Of a DNA stretch of 64,000 nt, positions 44,922 to 55,261 are shown piece by piece. The stretch covers positions 186,001-250,000 of the forward strand of contig NW_026570305.1 of the NCBI RefSeq assembly GCF_019649055.1. The letters run 5' to 3'. The DNA comes from Paramacrobiotus metropolitanus (lineage: Eukaryota; Tardigrada; Eutardigrada; Parachela; Macrobiotidae). The notes below the pieces were generated by a model. It did not search any database. It saw nothing but the letters and a program-made list of their open reading frames with translations, and had not been told where the DNA came from. Numbering within the stretch: the stretch's first letter is position 1; each line of letters begins with the position of its first letter. The position numbers and the translations under genes were made by a program.

Positions 44922-45854
44922 ATGTTCCGACTGTGTGGTCTATTAGTTATTTTGGGATTCGTTACCGCGACGAAAGCCGAATCGTCCGATCGTTCGAACG
45001 GATTTCGTTTCGATCCATCGCTCTGCCAGCAAAATATTGTACCGCTGATGCACTGTATGACAGCCGTGGAGAAGGAGATCAAGGTCAACAGCACATTACT
45101 GCAAAAATTCCTGCAGTCGTTTATCAATGGAATTGATGTGGAAGATCGTCCGGAACAGGCTATCAATGCAGCATGCAGGTGAAGCAGAGAGCCTGATGTT
45201 TGTCTTCCATATGAGGACGCTGTATTAATCCCGTAAATCTTCGTGCAGTATCTGATTAAAGATTAAGATCGTTAAATGCAAAAAAAGAAGCTGGATATCT
45301 GTGATATAGTTTTTTCGGTTAAAATGCTAAATATCTGTACGCTTTTGCAGTCTTATCCTGACTTTTGATACCTGCGGAAGACCTTTAGCAAGCAGCTGCC
45401 TTTTTCCATTGGCAGCAGCAGCACTGGATGTCTATGAAAGCGCAGTAGCTGTATGTCGAAATGCCCGTGTCGCCGCTTATTACCAGGAGGTAGCCAACTG
45501 CTTTAACAAGCTTCACTTTATTCCTAAACTAATTGGTGATGGAGAACTGCAAGGGATTATCGCCGAGATTTCGGCGGCAATGGCTAGTGCCAACAGTTTT
45601 ATCCAGCTGATGAGCCTTCCGGCGGACAGCATTATGAACATCGAATGCCGGTAAATATTTGCGCATTTTCTGACACACACATTAGTCGCTGTTTCCATTT
45701 AAAATTTGTCAGTTTATGGTGCTTTTTTTGAAGGATTCTCTCACGAGCACAGGAAATGCTTTCATCGGAAAATGTTGAAGGGGCATGCGGAACGGAAACT
45801 CACAATCTGCTATCTAATCTGCATTCGAAAATGGTGGAAATGTATGGATGCTGA
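44922..45854 (+). CDS. Ten-cysteine family member 1 (secreted, no GPI tail), three exons
   Basis: A 225-residue secreted protein of a family I do not recognise. Exon 1 is 44922-45178 (signal peptide MFRLCGLLVILGFVTATKA), exon 2 is 45351-45650 and exon 3 is 45734-45854. Both introns are phase 2 and fall one residue after a Cys, as in its four paralogues. Exon 3 was found by homology: acceptor TTTTTGAAG, then an ILSRAQEM..ENVEGACGTETH..LHSKMVEMYGC frame that ends in two TGA codons right after the tenth Cys. Unlike the others, it therefore has no Ser/Thr stalk or hydrophobic GPI signal, and should be a soluble secreted form. Cys spacing is 9-39-8-7-18-14-(long)-18-20. This is the most divergent paralogue in sequence, with an Ala-rich helix before the sixth Cys. 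Confidence 0.72.
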
Positions 45855-46590
45855 TGAAATAATGCAAGCTGTATTTGGGCGTCTTTGGAGTACGCGTTTC
45901 TGAAATTTGTTTCATTTGGCCGGTTATAAAAATTCTGTTTATAGACTAACTTTTAAAAATAATTATTCGCTGATCGAATAAAATTCTGCTGTTAGGACTT
46001 AGGAGTGTTCAATTGCATAATAAATTGGTTCACCAAAATGACACGGCGACTGCAGCAAAAGTTTAATTTGCAGTTACGCGGTATGATGTTGTACGAATCT
46101 TGTAAACCCGATGTACTGTAGTTACTTTTGTGTAAAAATCATGTTTACATAGATACGTACGTACAAAAATGATTGTTCTCCTGATAAGCCGATGGAGATA
46201 TCGTATTACCTTCCAGTTAAACGCCGAATCGATATTCATGTACAAGGATAATTCCTAACTGCATTTTCAGAACGCTTTAATCGATTCCCAGTGACAGGCT
46301 GTGGATGCAGACGTTTGTTAATTGCGTAATTCGCACTAGTGGTCTGCGTGAGTCATAAAGTATATGCCAAAGTCCACAATTGTCTTCCGACAGTGTGCGT
46401 GCATCTGGACAATTGACAGCGATAAGGTGGTTAGCAAAATGAGATAAGGATATAGCCACTACTTTCCCAGTCTCTATAAGAAATGAGGAAAAGACAAGTG
46501 TGCATGTAACTGAAGTGGGAAACGGGATATATCACCAATTTTGTAATAAAAGTTTTGCTATTTTTAACGGATTACTTACCAGTACAGGAA
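45855..46590. other. Intergenic with duplicated upstream region of member 2
   Basis: From about 46341 to 46485 the sequence resembles 52564-52703 upstream of member 3, including AGTCCACAATTGTCTTCC and ACTTTCCCAG followed by TATAAG. Confidence 0.6.
46475..46480 (+). promoter_or_regulatory. TATA box of ten-cysteine member 2
   Basis: TATAAG preceded by ACTTTCCCAGTCTC, 116 bases before the ATG at 46591. The same arrangement is found before member 3. Confidence 0.55.
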
Positions 46591-48283
46591 ATGTTGCGGA
46601 TTGTTTGCGCCGTTGTGTTGCTGGCCGTGAGCGCCTGCGCCCAGGGACCGGAAATACCAGATCTGTCGCAGTTCTTTGGGCCGAACTGCACGGCAGACGA
46701 TGTACAGGCGATCACGCAATGCACGCTCAACATGCAAAATCAGACACAAGCCAGTCAGGCGGTGTTGGATCAGTTTGGAGGAGTTTTTCTCAGTGGAAAC
46801 ATCACCGAAGAGCAAGCCAAAGCCATAATGGATGCTTCATGCAAGTAAGAAGAATTATAATATCACCGATAACATTAAAACAACCGGATATTGACTTAAT
46901 TTCCTACATTCATTTACTGTCGGCACTGATGTTAAATTGCGTAAAAATTGCACCGGCACAGACCGGTTACTATCCCATTTTTACATATACGGCCGTTGTT
47001 TAAACTTTAAACAAACAAATTATTTTATAATAAGCATCTATCGTTCCGGATTATTTTAAAATTAGCTGAAATCAGGTTGCTCATTAGGAAGCTAATATTA
47101 GCTGCTGCTTACCGAACTCAGTAACTTTTTAGGCTATTAAAGGTTATGAAGTTATTATCTCATAGTAAAACGATTATCGCAGCACGTTGGCGTTTGCATA
47201 ACTGCTTCTCTTCAACAGCGTTTCAGTTTAACTGTTGTTACAGGAAGTGTTATAGGTGCGTTGTGTAATAGTTTTGCATTTTACGCTAAAAACGGTAGAG
47301 ATTGCGTTGTTTTTTTATTAAAATAAACTTTCATTTTCGTGTGGCGTAGCCGCGTTTGTATTTGTTGTTGTTCGAGCGGCTTTGGCAGTTATATAAACAA
47401 ATTCTTTCTGTTATTTTTACAGTTTGGTCCAAGGCCTCATCGGCTGTCTCCGTCCCATGGCTAGCCGGTGTTTTACACAGCCATATTTGGTGATGACTTT
47501 CATCATGTACGATGATCTCCTGGCTGTCTGTGAGGCTCCAAACCGTTACAAGTACTTTGCCGAAATTGTGCGCTGCAACAAGAGACTGGATGTGTATAGC
47601 ACGATTACTAATGACCAAGTGCTGGCCAATATCACGCAAGAAATCGTCAACGCCTCACTAACATCGCTTGGACCCAACAACAATAATACATCGGGGGTCT
47701 TGGACATGTATTCCGAGTTCACCGACCTATTTTGCCGGTATGCTTTTCACCTGATGCTTTTAGCCATAATAAATGTATTCCAGGCAACACAATCGGCAAG
47801 TAAAGAAAATAGAAATTATGCGCTAAATTCGTCTTAAACAGCTTGAAAAATTTAGCTTGATTAAATTTTTATAATAAAGTAATCAAATGGAATAACTGCG
47901 ATTTTAAATTATATTTCGAAACAGGAACAACCTTAAGATTATGATAAATCGCATTAAATAAGCATTCTCTTTGCAGAGTGATACGTCGCGTGGAGGAGCT
48001 TGTCCCCCTGGAAAAGGTCAATGGTACATGCGGTGCGAATGCCCACGAGGCTTACAGCAGCCTGTATCCGCATATTCTCCAGATGTACAAATGCACTGGC
48101 GATGAACTGAGTCACAACACCACCGCTACCCCGCCCATCACGCCTCCCATCACACGGCCGGACCAGAACAATACTTCCGGTGGGGGTAACGGGGCCGGCT
48201 CCATCCAGCCTGCCAACGGATACGCACTGTACAGTCTCTTCACATTCCTTCTCGCCATAGTTTTGGCAAACAAGCGGGATTAG
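46591..48283 (+). CDS. Ten-cysteine family member 2, GPI-tailed, three exons
   Basis: 291 residues. Exon 1 is 46591-46844, with signal peptide MLRIVCAVVLLAVSACAQ. Exon 2 is 47423-47737 and exon 3 is 47977-48283. The junctions are phase 2 after Cys codons (TGC AA|GTAAGA; TGC CG|GTATGC). Mature Cys spacing is C-x10-C-x39-C-x8-C-x7-C-x19-C-x14-C-x(about 50)-C-x18-C-x20-C. Conserved stretches are FGPNCT, NMQNQTQ, SGNITEEQAK, RPMASRCF, APNRYKYFAEIVRCNKRLDVY, VEELVPLEKVNGTCG and ILQMYKC. After the last Cys comes a Thr/Pro/Asn stalk, then SGGGNGAG and a hydrophobic run (LYSLFTFLLAIVLA), which looks like a GPI-attachment signal. Predicted mostly helical with five disulfides; function unknown. Confidence 0.85.
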
Positions 48284-49226
48284 ATTACTATAAAAAGCGT
48301 TGTGATGAAAGTTGTCAATATCATGTTTCAAGTGATCTGCGATCGTTTATATTTATTGACTCCTTGTGCGGTGGCGCTGATGGCCATGCAGGCTGCACAT
48401 ATTACCTTGTTTTACACGCTGTTGAATTAGTAAACATTGGCATTTTCATTACTTTTTTGGTATTCTTTATACATGAACTGGAAGAAAGGATGTCGATATA
48501 CTATCCCGTCAAATTTTATGGGACATCTTTTGTAGAAAGATATATATTTCGACACTACGATTGCCCTGTTATAATTTCGGTTGCACTACCTGATAATGGA
48601 TCGTAATTCGCTTTCACAGTATAAGTGTTCACATTTTCACAGTGAAAACGTTTTTTAGAGATTATGAAGTTTGTGCCGGCAGCGGTGATTTTTATCTGCA
48701 CTTTAATGTTCTCACTACGAGACCGAAGAGGTCTTCTTTGCGGCGGCCCTCGGAGCCAACACGACTGTTATTGATGATACAGCTATGGTGGAAGGATCGC
48801 AGGGGAAAGAGCCAAACAAATGCCAGGATCTAATCAAAACCAACTGTTTCCTTAAAAAACGTTTCCTTGCTGTTAGGAATTGCTTTTATAACTTGGACGA
48901 CGGCAGAACCGAGCTGACGTAAAACATTAAAGAAAACCAGAGTAAACAATAAAAAAAAATTTGCAGCTTGAATTATAGCCGTTTGTTCCCCTTTTATCGT
49001 TTTTTGTCTCCTTTTTATTCAGTCATGTGAGTCTGCGCTTTCGACGTCCATCAGAAAAACGTTGAATAAGAAACTGCGCCGAAGATGATCCAAACTACCA
49101 GGGGAAGCCGTGAATCTACCGAAAAAAGTTTGCTAATAATGCGTCGTAAAATATACATGCGAGCGCTTACGGTACCGTGACTGAGTCCATGGGAAGCTAT
49201 CGTAGAGATTTACGCTCTGGTCTTAA
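48284..49226. other. Intergenic, one weak exon-like open stretch
   Basis: A signal-peptide-like start (MKFVPAAVIFICTLMFSL at 48664) is followed, one frame over, by an open acidic stretch to about 48920. I could not join them by a plausible intron and do not call a gene. Confidence 0.3.
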
Positions 49227-49897
49227 GGGAAGTGGCCCGGTACATCGTACCAAATTCGTGTACAAGAACGGAAACTTTCACCTTCGCGCACTTTTTGTTT
49301 CGGTTTATGACATTCTGTAGCCAGATGATTTATATACACTGGCGTGAAAATGGTTTGTGCGCACAACATTCGGTTCGGGAGATATGGCTGTAAGAAAATT
49401 CCAAAAAGTTTAAATACATTCAGATTTCAGGTGTCTGGTGTACCAAAAGTCTCATTATGGACCGATCTCTTTCTAATTTTGCATGTAAATGCACAAGGCA
49501 ATGAAGATCGGTTTTACACCGATCCAGACTTCCATGATTTTTTTCAAATTTTAAAATAAATTTTAAAATTTTTGAAATTCATTTTAAAATTTGAAAAAAC
49601 TGGTAGAACAGTGGATCAGTGTAAAAACGATCTTCATGGCCAGGTGCATTTACAGTACGTGCAAAATTAGAAAGAGATCGGTCCATAATGAGACTTTTGG
49701 TACACCTGAATGCATTTAAACTTTTTGGAATTTTCAAACAACCATTTCTCCCGAACCGGATGTTGCGCAAACCGTGTATATAAATCATTTGACTACAGAA
49801 TGTCATAAAACAAGAGAAAAAATGGTTTGGGAACCCGCGGAAGTGAAAGATTTCGTGCATGTACACGAATTGGGTACCATGTACCGGGCCACTTCCC
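49227..49897. mobile_element. 671-bp fold-back (inverted-repeat) element
   Basis: Two arms of about 330 bases, 49227 to about 49562 and about 49575 to 49897, are near-complete inverted copies around a short AT-rich centre. The outer ends read GGGAAGTGGCCCGGTACAT and its complement. Internal matches include TTCGGTTCGGGAGA / TCTCCCGAACCGGA, GGACCGATCTCTTTCTAATTTT on both arms, and GATCGGTTTTACACCGATC / GATCAGTGTAAAAACGATC. The open frames inside the arms mirror each other and are by-products. This structure is typical of a fold-back transposon or large MITE. Arm divergence of a few percent to ten percent suggests it is not brand new. Confidence 0.75.
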
Positions 49898-49933
49898 ATA
49901 ACACGAGACACTGAACTAATCAGTTCCTGTTAA

Positions 49934-51336
49934 TTATTTTTTAAGAATGTATTTGAGTGTATTTGACCAATAAAGAATCAACATCAGTTCCTCCAACTCA
50001 CGACTGGTTAAGGCGAACGTCCCAAAAATTAGCAGGATGCAGAAACTCTTACCGATTAATTTGGTTGCACTGTTGCAGAGGTCACCAGCACAATAACATT
50101 CTGCGCCACTAAGTTCTGCACCTGGAACCGCCGGCCAAGGTGTGCACTTCAAGTCTGCTGCAGTTTTCCCGATTCGTCCACAACTTTGATGGTTCGCTTC
50201 ATATTTCACCGCTACAATTATTTGAAAAACGTGAGCGCACTCGCTACCAGGTATAACCAGTAACGTATATTATAAATACTCTAAACTAAAACCAAGCAAA
50301 ATCAAAACCAGATCTGGATAGTTCAGCATTATATTACCGCAAGGTGCTGAAAAATTTGACGGGTAAGGAATTTTGCAGAGATTTAATGGTGAGACGGGAA
50401 AACACAAGGTTCCTAGTATAGTGTTTCGAAATCTTAGCATATGCTGGCGTGTTCACCAGTAAAAGTGTGCTTCCAATATTCCTTTTACTCGATATTTTTC
50501 CGGAGCGGACTGACACCAATTGGCAGTCGGTTAAACTAGCATAATTACAAAGACTAGTCTTTGTACAATATTTAGTTTACGGCTTGTTTTCGAACGATCT
50601 ATGGAAAGTCTGTATTACAGAGTCACAGACTTTCCATAGACCACAAGCATCAAGTTACACAAAGGAAGATACTATAAGGGACTATCTATAAATTACGTTC
50701 CCGAAAAATTCGTTCTGTATGTAGTTGTGTATGGTCCCTAACTATACCGTTAATTACAAATTTATAGTATACGAATAATACGTAATTTGCACAGCGAGTC
50801 CGCGACGGAATGTTTTTGCTGACTGCAAAGCAGACGAGAAAACGCCACTTGGTGGTTTCAACAAAAGGTTACCGGTGCTCCCTGTGGCGCGTTACATGAA
50901 GGGTTTCTGATCGATTGTTGATCGGAATGTTTAATGAATGTGTGTGGTTGAAGCCGCAGTAACTTATTAAAAAAACAATTTAGATTTGACTAAACCTATC
51001 GGTACTAACGGCTTTTGACGATTTCGGTGGCACGGTAGCAGTTGTTGACGTCTGCGGGACAATCCTTTGGGTTTTTGTTGATACAGTCCTTTACTATATC
51101 TTTCATATTTGCAGGAACGTCTCCGGTCACATAATCGCAATCATAGCACTTGATTGCTTCCCCTACAGAAACCATGAAGAACTCCGTAATTATGCCTTTG
51201 CGTGGAAGAGATTCACCCTTCACGACCAAAAAATGCATTTAGGCAGTATTTGATAAACATATTGACCTATCGTACCTGTCTGGAATGCCATCAAAAGCAG
51301 CGTTGCAGATAGGACTGATTTCCAGGTTTCTGCCAT
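49934..51336 (-). CDS. Ly6/three-finger-like secreted protein, three exons
   Basis: A 163-residue product. Exon 1 (51336-51276) encodes a signal peptide, MAETWKSVLSATLLLMAF. Exon 2 (51162-51010) starts after TTCTGTAG with GEAIKCYDCDYVTGD, the usual CxxC opening of Ly6/uPAR-type domains. Exon 3 (50211 to 49934) starts after ATTGTAG and contains GAECYCAGDLCNSA, matching the closing CxC..x..xxCN motif. Junctions are phase 1 throughout. Ten Cys are present, as expected of a three-finger fold. A hydrophobic stretch (SFCILLIFGTFAL) follows, perhaps a GPI signal, although about 25 more residues follow it. A donor-like GTAAGA right after LIG could lead to a different last exon that I did not find. 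Ly6-like proteins act at cell surfaces, often as receptor modulators; the partner here is unknown. Confidence 0.62.
50598..50640. repeat. Perfect 16-bp hairpin in Ly6-like gene intron
   Basis: TCTATGGAAAGTCTGT at 50598-50613 and its exact complement at 50625-50640 flank an 11-base loop. Confidence 0.85.
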
Positions 51337-51519
51337 TTTAAATAAAAATTTTTTTCGTATGAGAAAGGTAAATTGAATACTTTTAATGTCGAACTCAGAT
51401 ATGCCATATGGAGCATAGACAGTAAAAAAGTAACAATTGTCGAGCAAGTTGCCGCAATAGTACTTACTAGTATTATCACATAATATCAAGCCTTTCGTGA
51501 ATTAAAAATTTGCTGTCAT

Positions 51520-51924
51520 TTAGCCTGAGCAATTGTTTATGTTACTAGGATACGTACTAGAAACAATGTAGTAAGTAATTGCAAGGTTACGACAACAGTA
51601 CAGGGTAACGGTTCCAATAGAGTGGTTTGTTCCTTTGTATAGTATGACAACCAGTTTTTTTATGACACCCAGACTAAAGACTGCCGGTTTCCCAGCCAGA
51701 ATGGAGCCGAAAGGTCTCTCAGCCAAAGATCGCAAAAGGCCGGATGTGATCACACTCGTACCATGGGAACGCGGAAAGCCGCTGGCTATCGAAGTGACTT
51801 GCGTGGACACGCTCGCTGCCTCATAAATCGATCGCATCTCAATGAACGCCGGGGCCGCAGCTGAACACGCCGAAAGAGCGAAACTGACGAAACACAGCTG
51901 GCTGCAACCACGGTATAATTTCAT
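51520..51924 (-). CDS. Possible small secreted protein
   Basis: One open frame of 134 codons starts with a signal-peptide-like sequence ([26 protein letters not shown]). It is followed by a Ser/Ala/Gly-rich region with basic residues ([22 protein letters not shown]). The end of the frame after about residue 95 looks like noncoding sequence, so the true 3' part may be spliced. I find no family signature. A neuropeptide-type precursor is conceivable, but dibasic cleavage sites are scarce. This could be a chance frame. Confidence 0.3.
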   Translation of the reverse strand: MKLYRGCSQLCFVSFALSACSAAAPAFIEMRSIYEAASVSTQVTSIASGFPRSHGTSVITSGLLRSLAERPFGSILAGKPAVFSLGVIKKLVVILYKGTNHSIGTVTLYCCRNLAITYYIVSSTYPSNINNCSG

Positions 51925-52820
51925 GGCGGCAGCATTCGAAATTTACGGACCGTGAGGAGATGGAACAAAAAGGCTTGTGGAGAGGGTTGGATGCGGTATC
52001 GCCAGCGCCACAGGCCAGAAACGTGCGAAAGAGTTTTTTAGACAGCGACTCTCAATACAGATACAACGGGGGATGCGATCTGTGTAATGGGTACAATTCC
52101 CGATCAGGATAGCATTAAGGAAGTGTTTCTGTTATAAATGTTTTGTACTACGTTTGTACTTATGACATGATCGATACTTGTTAAAGGTACATTATTTTTT
52201 AGTTTTTTGATAAAATTTCCGAAAAGTAGCAATATCGACTTGTCCTCACGATGAAACGACAGTGGTAAAAGCTGATTTCGAAACACAAACCGTGGAAAAT
52301 TTAAACCCTACTCGTATAGACTGATAGTCTAAGCTGTTATGATAGTGTTACACGTAAAAACTCCATTTATGTCGGCGATAAAGCGAAAAAATACTGCATT
52401 GTACTCGTGATAAATGAAAGCAGATATCGCTTTATATTGGGCGCTTAATTGACATAATAATTGAATTTCTCCGATAGAAATACAACTTCGTCGCGCAAAC
52501 AGGGCATTGTGATGAGGTCCCAGTATCAGGACGACGGACGCACACGTCTGGTGCTTGCGCTGGTTGTCTGCGTGAGCGTATGGAGAAGTCCACAATTGTC
52601 TTCCAACAATTTGCGTGCGTATGACAATGGACAATGATAAGCCAGATAAGGTATGCAACAGGTGTGATAATGGTCAGCAAACACTTTCCCAGACTGGTAT
52701 AAGACTTGAAGAAAGCACGAGAGCGGGCTTATTGTACAAAAGATCCGGAATAAATCACCAGTACCTTTACTGTTGCAGTAATAATTTTATTAGCTTTCCG
52801 GTTTTGTTACGGTTGCAAGA
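51925..52820. other. Intergenic with duplicated promoter block of member 3
   Basis: The right part (about 52564-52703) is homologous to the upstream region of member 2. Nothing else was recognised. Confidence 0.5.
52698..52703 (+). promoter_or_regulatory. TATA box of ten-cysteine member 3
   Basis: TATAAG, preceded by ACTTTCCCAGACTGG, 123 bases before the ATG at 52821. The element and its spacing are conserved with member 2. Confidence 0.55.
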
Positions 52821-54463
52821 ATGTGGCGGATCGTACAGATATGTGCCCTTGTCCTGTGGTGTGCAGGCGCCTATGCCCTAGAACCGAGAATCCAAGTTGT
52901 GCCGCAGCCATTTGGAAACTGCACGGTCGAAGATGCGCAGGCGATCTCTCAGTGTACTACCAACATCCAGAATCAAACACAATCAAGCGAGGCTGTAATG
53001 GACCAATTTATGGGAGTCTTTTTGACCGGTAATATCACGGAACAGGAAGCCAAAGCCTTAGTAGACGCTTACTGCAGGTAAACAGCGTTTTACATTTCCC
53101 CTAACAGTAAGAGAAAAAAGTTGACTTTTGTTAATGTTTTCTTAGCACATAAATTCTGCTAGGCCTGTGTACACCGGCGTCAGCAGAATATTTGCTAAAA
53201 GTGACCTCGTAATTGATTAAATGTTTGGACAAAATAATTATTAATTTTTATCTCGTCCTGGCGCGGCTTCTCATTCTAACTTTTTTTGCCGCTTATGGCG
53301 AAACCTTTATTTAAGGAAAAATAGAATCCGATTTTTTAAACAGCAAGCTTTTTGAACGGTAAAATATTTTTCACCGCAGTTCTACGCTTGGATGGTATAT
53401 TATATTGACATCCAAGCGGCTTATACGTAAACCGTTTTCAGATTTGAACTCAGCGCATCAAATAACGTCTAAGTTTCCAGTTTCAAGCGATTTGACCGTG
53501 TAGTTATCGAGATCTAAAAAACAAGTCAAGTTGAAGTTGCCGGTTGCCGGTTGCCGGTAACTTTTCGGGGTAAAATTTTTTTTGAAAACCGTTTTCAGAT
53601 TTGAGTAACATTAGTAAGTATTGAGTAACGTCTGTTTTTGTTGCAGTTGGATGGCCGGCACCGTCGGTTGTCTTCGCCCTTCCGCTAGCCGGTGTTTTGA
53701 TCATCCTTTCATGCTCTTAACTTACACAGTGTATAATTCCCTCCTCGGCATGTGCTCTGCTCCTAACCGCTACAAGTACTTCGCTGACATTGTGCGCTGC
53801 AACAAGAGATTAGATGTGATCAGCACACTCTCAATTGACCAAGAGCTGGCCAATATTACCCAGGAAATCTTTAACTTCACAACACAGTCGCTTGGCTCCA
53901 ACAGCAATGTTGCGGCCATCTTGGATTTCTCTTCCGAAGAGTATACACGATTATCTTGCCGGTACGCCGTTCAATTGCTGCTATCATAAGTACTTATCTT
54001 TTGCAACGCAATATGTAAGAAAACTTTTTTGAAATTGCATAAATTTCGTGTGATTCATGTGGTTTGAAACTGTAAGTTCAAAAGTTTAAATTAATTAAAT
54101 TGGAATTCCAAAAAAATTAAGGAAAATTAAGCGGAGAAATCCACTTTCAGATTTGCATTTTGAATCTCAAGCGTACATGTAATTTACTCAAACAGTAGGC
54201 GAATATTGTGTTACTTGTGTAGGATGGTACGTCGTGTGGAAAACCTGATCTCCTTAGAAAAAGTTAGCGGAACGTGCGGCACCGAAGCCCACGAGGCCTA
54301 CAGCAGTTTGTACCGGCATATTCTCCAAATGTACAAATGCAGCAACAACAACACTTCCGGTGGGGGTAATGGGGCCGGCTTCGTCCAACCTGCAAACGGA
54401 TACACCTTATACAGTCTTTTTACAATCCTCTTCGCCATTGTGTTTGCGCATCAGCGAAATTAA
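52821..54463 (+). CDS. Ten-cysteine family member 3, GPI-tailed, three exons
   Basis: 270 residues. Exon 1 (52821-53077) has signal peptide MWRIVQICALVLWCAGAYA, exon 2 is 53647-53961 and exon 3 is 54223-54463. Introns are phase 2, one residue after Cys (TGC AG|GTAAAC; TGC CG|GTACGC). It is closest to member 2: NQTQSSEAVMDQF, GNITEQEAKAL, RPSASRCFDHPF, APNRYKYFADIVRCNKRLDV, ISLEKVSGTCG and ILQMYKC are shared or nearly so. The stalk is reduced to a few residues before SGGGNGAG and the GPI-like hydrophobic tail (LYSLFTILFAIVFAHQRN). All ten Cys are present. Function unknown; inferred to sit on the outer cell surface. Confidence 0.85.
53385..53418. repeat. 10-bp inverted repeat in intron 1 of member 3
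   Basis: CGCTTGGATG and CATCCAAGCG flank a 14-base AT-rich loop. The same intron has three TTGCCGG units near 53536-53560 and two copies of AAACCGTTTTCAGATTTGA. Confidence 0.7.
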
Positions 54464-55261
54464 TTTAATGCGCTGTGCTCTGCTTAAAATTTCGTATCGT
54501 TTTCTAATGATCTATTATCTGCTTTTGTCTGGCCTTGGACGGTGTTGGTGATTTTTCCGAAAATTGTTCGGTTTTTTTGATACCGTGTACCTGCATATAT
54601 AAATTGACATGAAGTGATAATTAATGTCATCGTTATTAATTTCAGCTGCATCAAGCCGCATGCTGGCGGCCCATGATAGACTGCGTTTCTCAACCACAGT
54701 GTAATCGCGAAAGTGCGCTGTAGTCAGTGACTCAGTGTACATAATATACAGTAGTACCTCACCACGTCACCAGTGAACAATTTATGGAGAATGTTATGTT
54801 TCGTTCTATCAGTTATAACGCTTATAACCGGAAACAAGTCACAGATACGTCAGATTATCAGCAGCAGTTAATAACATCCGTTGTCATTTCCCTAAATGTG
54901 CACACTCCTTGCGGTAATAAAAAATGGATAAAAATAACGAAAAGATGGATTTTTATGGTTATGGATTTTCAAGTTATAGATTTTTATGCCGCTGTAATAA
55001 AAAGATGGATTTTTATGGTATCTTGATAAATAAGAAGGTCTAAAAAAGGTTTAAAAAAAGGTGCGCCATTGTTTTACGACAAGCGGTAAATAAATAATGA
55101 TTATACCAATGGGTATTACTTCTGCACCAGTGATAAGATAATCCAGTCTTCTGTCTTTTCCAGAGCAACAGAATATAATGGCGATCGCTAATACTGTACA
55201 GTCTGGGAAATATTCGCGTTTGGAAAATTTAAAATCCCTTATGAGCTTACGCAGGTTGACA
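54464..55261. other. Intergenic with short direct repeats
   Basis: AAAGATGGATTTTTATGGT occurs at 54941-54959 and 55001-55019, period 60, within AT-rich degenerate repeats. No gene was seen. Confidence 0.5.

Noticed and set aside
45706-45903. 65-codon plus-strand frame after ten-cysteine member 1
   Set aside because: It is an alternate frame of exon 3 of member 1; the homologous frame with Cys 9 and 10 is one base different and fits the splice phase.
48642-48920. Signal-peptide-like start followed by an acidic open stretch in another frame
   Set aside because: The two parts are offset by one base and I found no plausible intron between them; no homologue within the window.
49344-49911. Two open frames that mirror each other
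   Set aside because: They are created by the arms of the fold-back element and have no independent support as genes.
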